Shown here piece by piece: positions 61,978-64,000 of a DNA stretch of 64,000 nucleotides. Origin of the DNA: Parapedobacter flavus (GTDB lineage Bacteria; Bacteroidota; Bacteroidia; Sphingobacteriales; Sphingobacteriaceae). Position 1 is the first letter of the stretch, and each line of letters begins with the position of its first letter. The notes under the pieces were generated by a model that worked only from the letters and a program-made list of their open reading frames with translations, was not told where the DNA came from and made no database searches. The position numbers and the translations under genes were made by a program. The DNA lies in assembly GCF_035818675.1 (NCBI RefSeq), contig NZ_JAYKZZ010000011.1, forward strand, positions 259,009 to 323,008, read 5' to 3'.

Positions 61978-63453
61978 ATGAAATCCCATCAGACAATCCC
62001 TCTTTTAACCCTCATTTACCTTTTTCCGGCGATTATCGCCACCTTATCCTGCGGCAACGAACTTAGCATTGATAAGTCAGATGATCAAATAGATACGGTA
62101 AAAAGCGGCTACAATCGCGTATTTTCACCTAAAGCAGGATGGGATGTTTACGATGGTGGTGGTTACCGCTATGGGCCATCTATCATTACTGACGATGACG
62201 GCCTGATACAGGCATGGTTTGCTTCTCCCGGCGCGGTACATGGGATGGATGTATTGCTTTATCATGCAGATGCCTCCCCGCGCCCGATCGCAATTGAATC
62301 CAGCGACATTGTTGCACAACATTTTATGGCTACCGATGCTTTTTACTCGATCAATGTGAGGTGTCCTAATTGGAATTCGACAAATAGCGCATTAACGCTC
62401 CGGCTGTATTCTTGGCTCGGCGATTACGCCACATCCATCGCCACATCCCCAATTGCCTCGATGCACTACGACAACTATACCGACAACCAATACTTGCAAC
62501 TCGCAAACCCGGGAAAATTTGCCTCCGGAGCGTATATATGGACGCTTAGCGAAGGCAATGGAACCGCAGGTGTATGGTCAAGAACGGAAGCAATGCCAAA
62601 CAGCACATCCTATTTTAATGGCGAGTCCGTCGACGAGGCTTATGAAGCTTATTTAATGCTTGAGCAAAATTCAGGCACAGTGTACTGGGATCAAGCGATG
62701 TACCGTACCAGTATAGATGGCGGTAAAACGTGGACAGCAGATGTGCCTGCGTTAAGCCCCACTGACGGATCCCGCGATGAGTATTCAGTCTGCGACCCTG
62801 GTGTGGTCAAAATCGGCAACTATTACTATGCAGGCTATACTTCCACCGAAGACGAGGGGATGATCTTTAACCACGTCTACGTCGCGAGGTCGACAACTCC
62901 CACCGGTCCCTGGCTCAAATGGGATGGCACTGGCTGGAGCGACAATCCCCAGCCCGTTGTCGAATTTGACGGTCACCAGGATGCATGGGGAGCCGGCGAA
63001 CCCAGCATGGTCATTAACAACGATACGCTATTTTTCTACTATACCTGGACCGACAAACACCTCCATGAAACAAGAGTTGCCATTGCCGATGCCACTGATG
63101 AAAACTGGCCCGCTGGGCTAACCTACAAAGGAATAGCTATTGACAAACTTAATATCGCAGGTTCAGATCATTGCGATGTTAAATACAGACCGGATATCAA
63201 ACGTTATCAGGCAATCCATACGGCGGCACGTATGACAGCAAGCAGCTACATCGTTCTATGGGAATCCAGTGATGGACTCCGGTTTGAAAAGGTCGGCGAG
63301 ATCAGACAAAACCTGAAATCACACTTGCATAATTGCGGTTGGAGTGGGGATCTGCATGGCCATATTGATCCTTCGAAACCGCAATACATTTCTTATGCTT
63401 ATGGCTCGGATTGGGGTAACTGGAAAACCTCCTGGCACCCGATCACTTTTTAG
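61978..63453 (+). CDS. Lipoprotein with beta-propeller, glycosidase-like
   Basis: The protein has 491 residues, with a lipobox (AIIATLSC, cysteine near 25). The sequence has features of five-bladed propeller glycosidases (GH43/GH32/sialidase-like): SIITDDDGLIQAWFAS, YRTSIDGGKTWT, CDPGVVKIGNYYYAGYTS, GEPSMVINNDTLFFYYTW, SDHCDVKYRPDIKRYQAIH. Residues about 90-215 look like an inserted beta-sandwich module that interrupts the first blades. Catalytic acids are not assigned. The gene is isolated, with no promoter match found and no operon partner. A role in glycan breakdown is an inference. Confidence 0.65.
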   Translation: MKSHQTIPLLTLIYLFPAIIATLSCGNELSIDKSDDQIDTVKSGYNRVFSPKAGWDVYDGGGYRYGPSIITDDDGLIQAWFASPGAVHGMDVLLYHADASPRPIAIESSDIVAQHFMATDAFYSINVRCPNWNSTNSALTLRLYSWLGDYATSIATSPIASMHYDNYTDNQYLQLANPGKFASGAYIWTLSEGNGTAGVWSRTEAMPNSTSYFNGESVDEAYEAYLMLEQNSGTVYWDQAMYRTSIDGGKTWTADVPALSPTDGSRDEYSVCDPGVVKIGNYYYAGYTSTEDEGMIFNHVYVARSTTPTGPWLKWDGTGWSDNPQPVVEFDGHQDAWGAGEPSMVINNDTLFFYYTWTDKHLHETRVAIADATDENWPAGLTYKGIAIDKLNIAGSDHCDVKYRPDIKRYQAIHTAARMTASSYIVLWESSDGLRFEKVGEIRQNLKSHLHNCGWSGDLHGHIDPSKPQYISYAYGSDWGNWKTSWHPITF

Positions 63454-63590
63454 AATCCGCAGCATTTACACATAAGTGTTTTACCTGATACAACATCTTG
63501 TGAATACAACAACGATATGCTGTCGTTTTTATGCGTTTGCCCTGACCATTGGTGCCCAGATGGCACTGCTGTAGTCCGGGGTAATTGCAT
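63454..63590. other. Intergenic stretch, weak short frame
   Basis: No gene was identified. On the - strand a frame reads YEVDAITPDYSSAIWAPMV and stops at about 63527; it may be part of a peptidoglycan amidase-like gene, but the match is too weak to call and the frame is broken upstream by the XRE remnant. Confidence 0.2.
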
Positions 63591-63713
63591 CTACCTCATA
63601 AGGGTTTTTTGCTGAGATACTCCCATTTTTGTAGCTAACACCTCTTGTTTCATTCCTTTCATTTGTCGGATAAAACGAATTTTTTTACCAAGGTTAACTT
63701 CTTGATCATCAAT
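63591..63713 (-). pseudogene. XRE family helix-turn-helix regulator remnant
   Basis: The - strand reads DDQEVNLGKKIRFIRQMKG, then KQEVLATKMGVSQQ, the first helix-turn-helix half of an XRE regulator. No in-frame start is present (the ATG at 63709 is out of frame), and the frame ends shortly after the recognition helix. A TATCTTTG element at 63736-63743 (- strand) probably served it. The rest of the gene is missing. Confidence 0.6.
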
Positions 63714-63735
63714 TGATTATTGTTTGCTGGCCAAA

Positions 63736-63743
63736 CAAAGATA
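63736..63743 (-). promoter_or_regulatory. -7 element TATCTTTG before the XRE remnant
   Basis: A perfect TAnnTTTG match on the - strand, 23 bases upstream of the remnant frame. It marks the promoter of the former regulator gene. Confidence 0.5.
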
Positions 63744-63770
63744 CAAAATATTATGGCATTAAAATAAAGC

Positions 63771-63813
63771 TTTAGGTGTATTTTACAACCAGTTTAGGCG
63801 TAATTTACAACCA
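63771..63813. repeat. Two 21-bp direct repeats, one base apart
   Basis: TTTAGGTGTATTTTACAACCA (63771-63791) and TTTAGGCGTAATTTACAACCA (63793-63813) differ at two positions. They lie upstream of the XRE remnant's promoter and could be an operator pair or part of a mobile element end. Confidence 0.6.
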
Positions 63814-63854
63814 ATGAATCCTCTTTCTTTACCGGTACTTTGTGTAGTGTCTAT

Positions 63855-64000
63855 AACGGAGGTCACTGGGCCACGGTTTACGGTAATGCCGGGCCAGTGA
63901 TTTCGGGAATCATTGGGCCAAAAAGTTCGCATTTCATCACGGAGGTCATTGGGCCAAAACGAGGGGTGAATATGACGGATTAACGGAGGTCATTGGGCCA
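63855..64000. mobile_element. Multiple 19-bp terminal repeats, probable IS21-type element end
   Basis: AACGGAGGTCAYTGGGCCA occurs at 63855-63873, 63938-63956 and 63982-64000, with a partial copy GGGAATCATTGGGCCA at 63905-63920. An inverse form (GGGCCAGTGATTTC) lies at 63891-63904. Repeated terminal sites of this sort bind the transposase in IS21-family elements. The transposase genes would be beyond the right edge. No frame is visible in the repeats. Confidence 0.5.

Noticed and set aside
63480..63590. Short - strand frame resembling the start of an amidase
   Set aside because: Only about 20 codons, no start, and the similarity was from memory and weak.

Overview
The window reads as a Bacteroidota chromosome, probably from the Sphingobacteriales/Chitinophagales side. 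The reasons are SusC/SusD genes, a FecR anti-sigma factor with an ECF sigma factor, lipoproteins, Wzi-type barrels, and at least a dozen -7 elements of the Bacteroidota form TAnnTTTG placed just upstream of start codons. The genus cannot be fixed from sequence alone. Base composition splits the window: roughly 1-30.9 kb is GC-rich, roughly 31-57 kb is AT-rich, and the last 7 kb is intermediate. Layout, 1-6.4 kb (housekeeping and a toxin-antitoxin locus): the end of a rhomboid protease, a PA0069-type radical SAM enzyme, a likely small RNA with its own promoter and terminator, a secreted metallophosphoesterase, a SulP anion transporter, a YoeB-type toxin gene frameshifted at an A8 tract with an intact antitoxin and a palindromic operator, a dispersed inverted-repeat element, and a small membrane protein. 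6.4-25.6 kb (glycan utilisation and envelope genes): FecR, an STN-containing SusC, SusD, a DUF1735/discoidin lipoprotein, a GH110-like beta-helix enzyme and a six-hairpin glycosidase-like protein run as one + strand unit. It ends at a terminator lying inside the 3' end of a convergent ECF sigma gene. A second group follows: a beta-propeller protein, a CBM9/DUF5916 protein and two tandem Wzi-like barrels. 25.6-28.9 kb (accessory and decayed): an AAA ATPase, a UPF0175 antitoxin followed by an internally deleted DUF3368 toxin, a frameshifted antitoxin/PIN toxin pair, and scattered short repeats. 29.0-60.1 kb (capsule or exopolysaccharide locus): export genes (Wza-like, Wzz-like), sugar nucleotide genes (two 6-dehydrogenases, RfbA, WecB, two SDRs), a deoxy-amino-sugar cassette (NDP-hexose 2,3-dehydratase, Gfo/Idh reductase, DegT aminotransferase, WbqC), a Wzx flippase, an EpsG-type polymerase, five glycosyltransferases, a CapK-like ligase, a polysaccharide deacetylase, a heparinase II/III-type lyase, a DUF4091 lipoprotein and an initiating WecA/WbpL-type transferase on the - strand. 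This is a complete Wzx/Wzy-type pathway, apparently for a polymer containing uronic acids, N-acetylhexosamines and probably a 4-amino-2,4,6-trideoxyhexose; dTDP-glucose 4,6-dehydratase is not in the window. 60.1-64 kb (scar region): the C-terminal half of a second nucleotide-sugar dehydrogenase, an NTF2-like gene, remnants of Fic and PIN toxins beside an intact small antitoxin, a fragment of a second WecA-like gene, a beta-propeller lipoprotein, an XRE regulator remnant, and repeats typical of an IS21-type element end. The pattern suggests that an AT-rich capsule interior was exchanged between conserved flanks, leaving pieces of an older locus at the right edge. The most interesting points are the deoxy-amino-sugar cassette with WbqC and CapK, the polymer-degrading enzymes inside the capsule locus, the split regulatory layout of the PUL, and the series of broken toxin-antitoxin loci.
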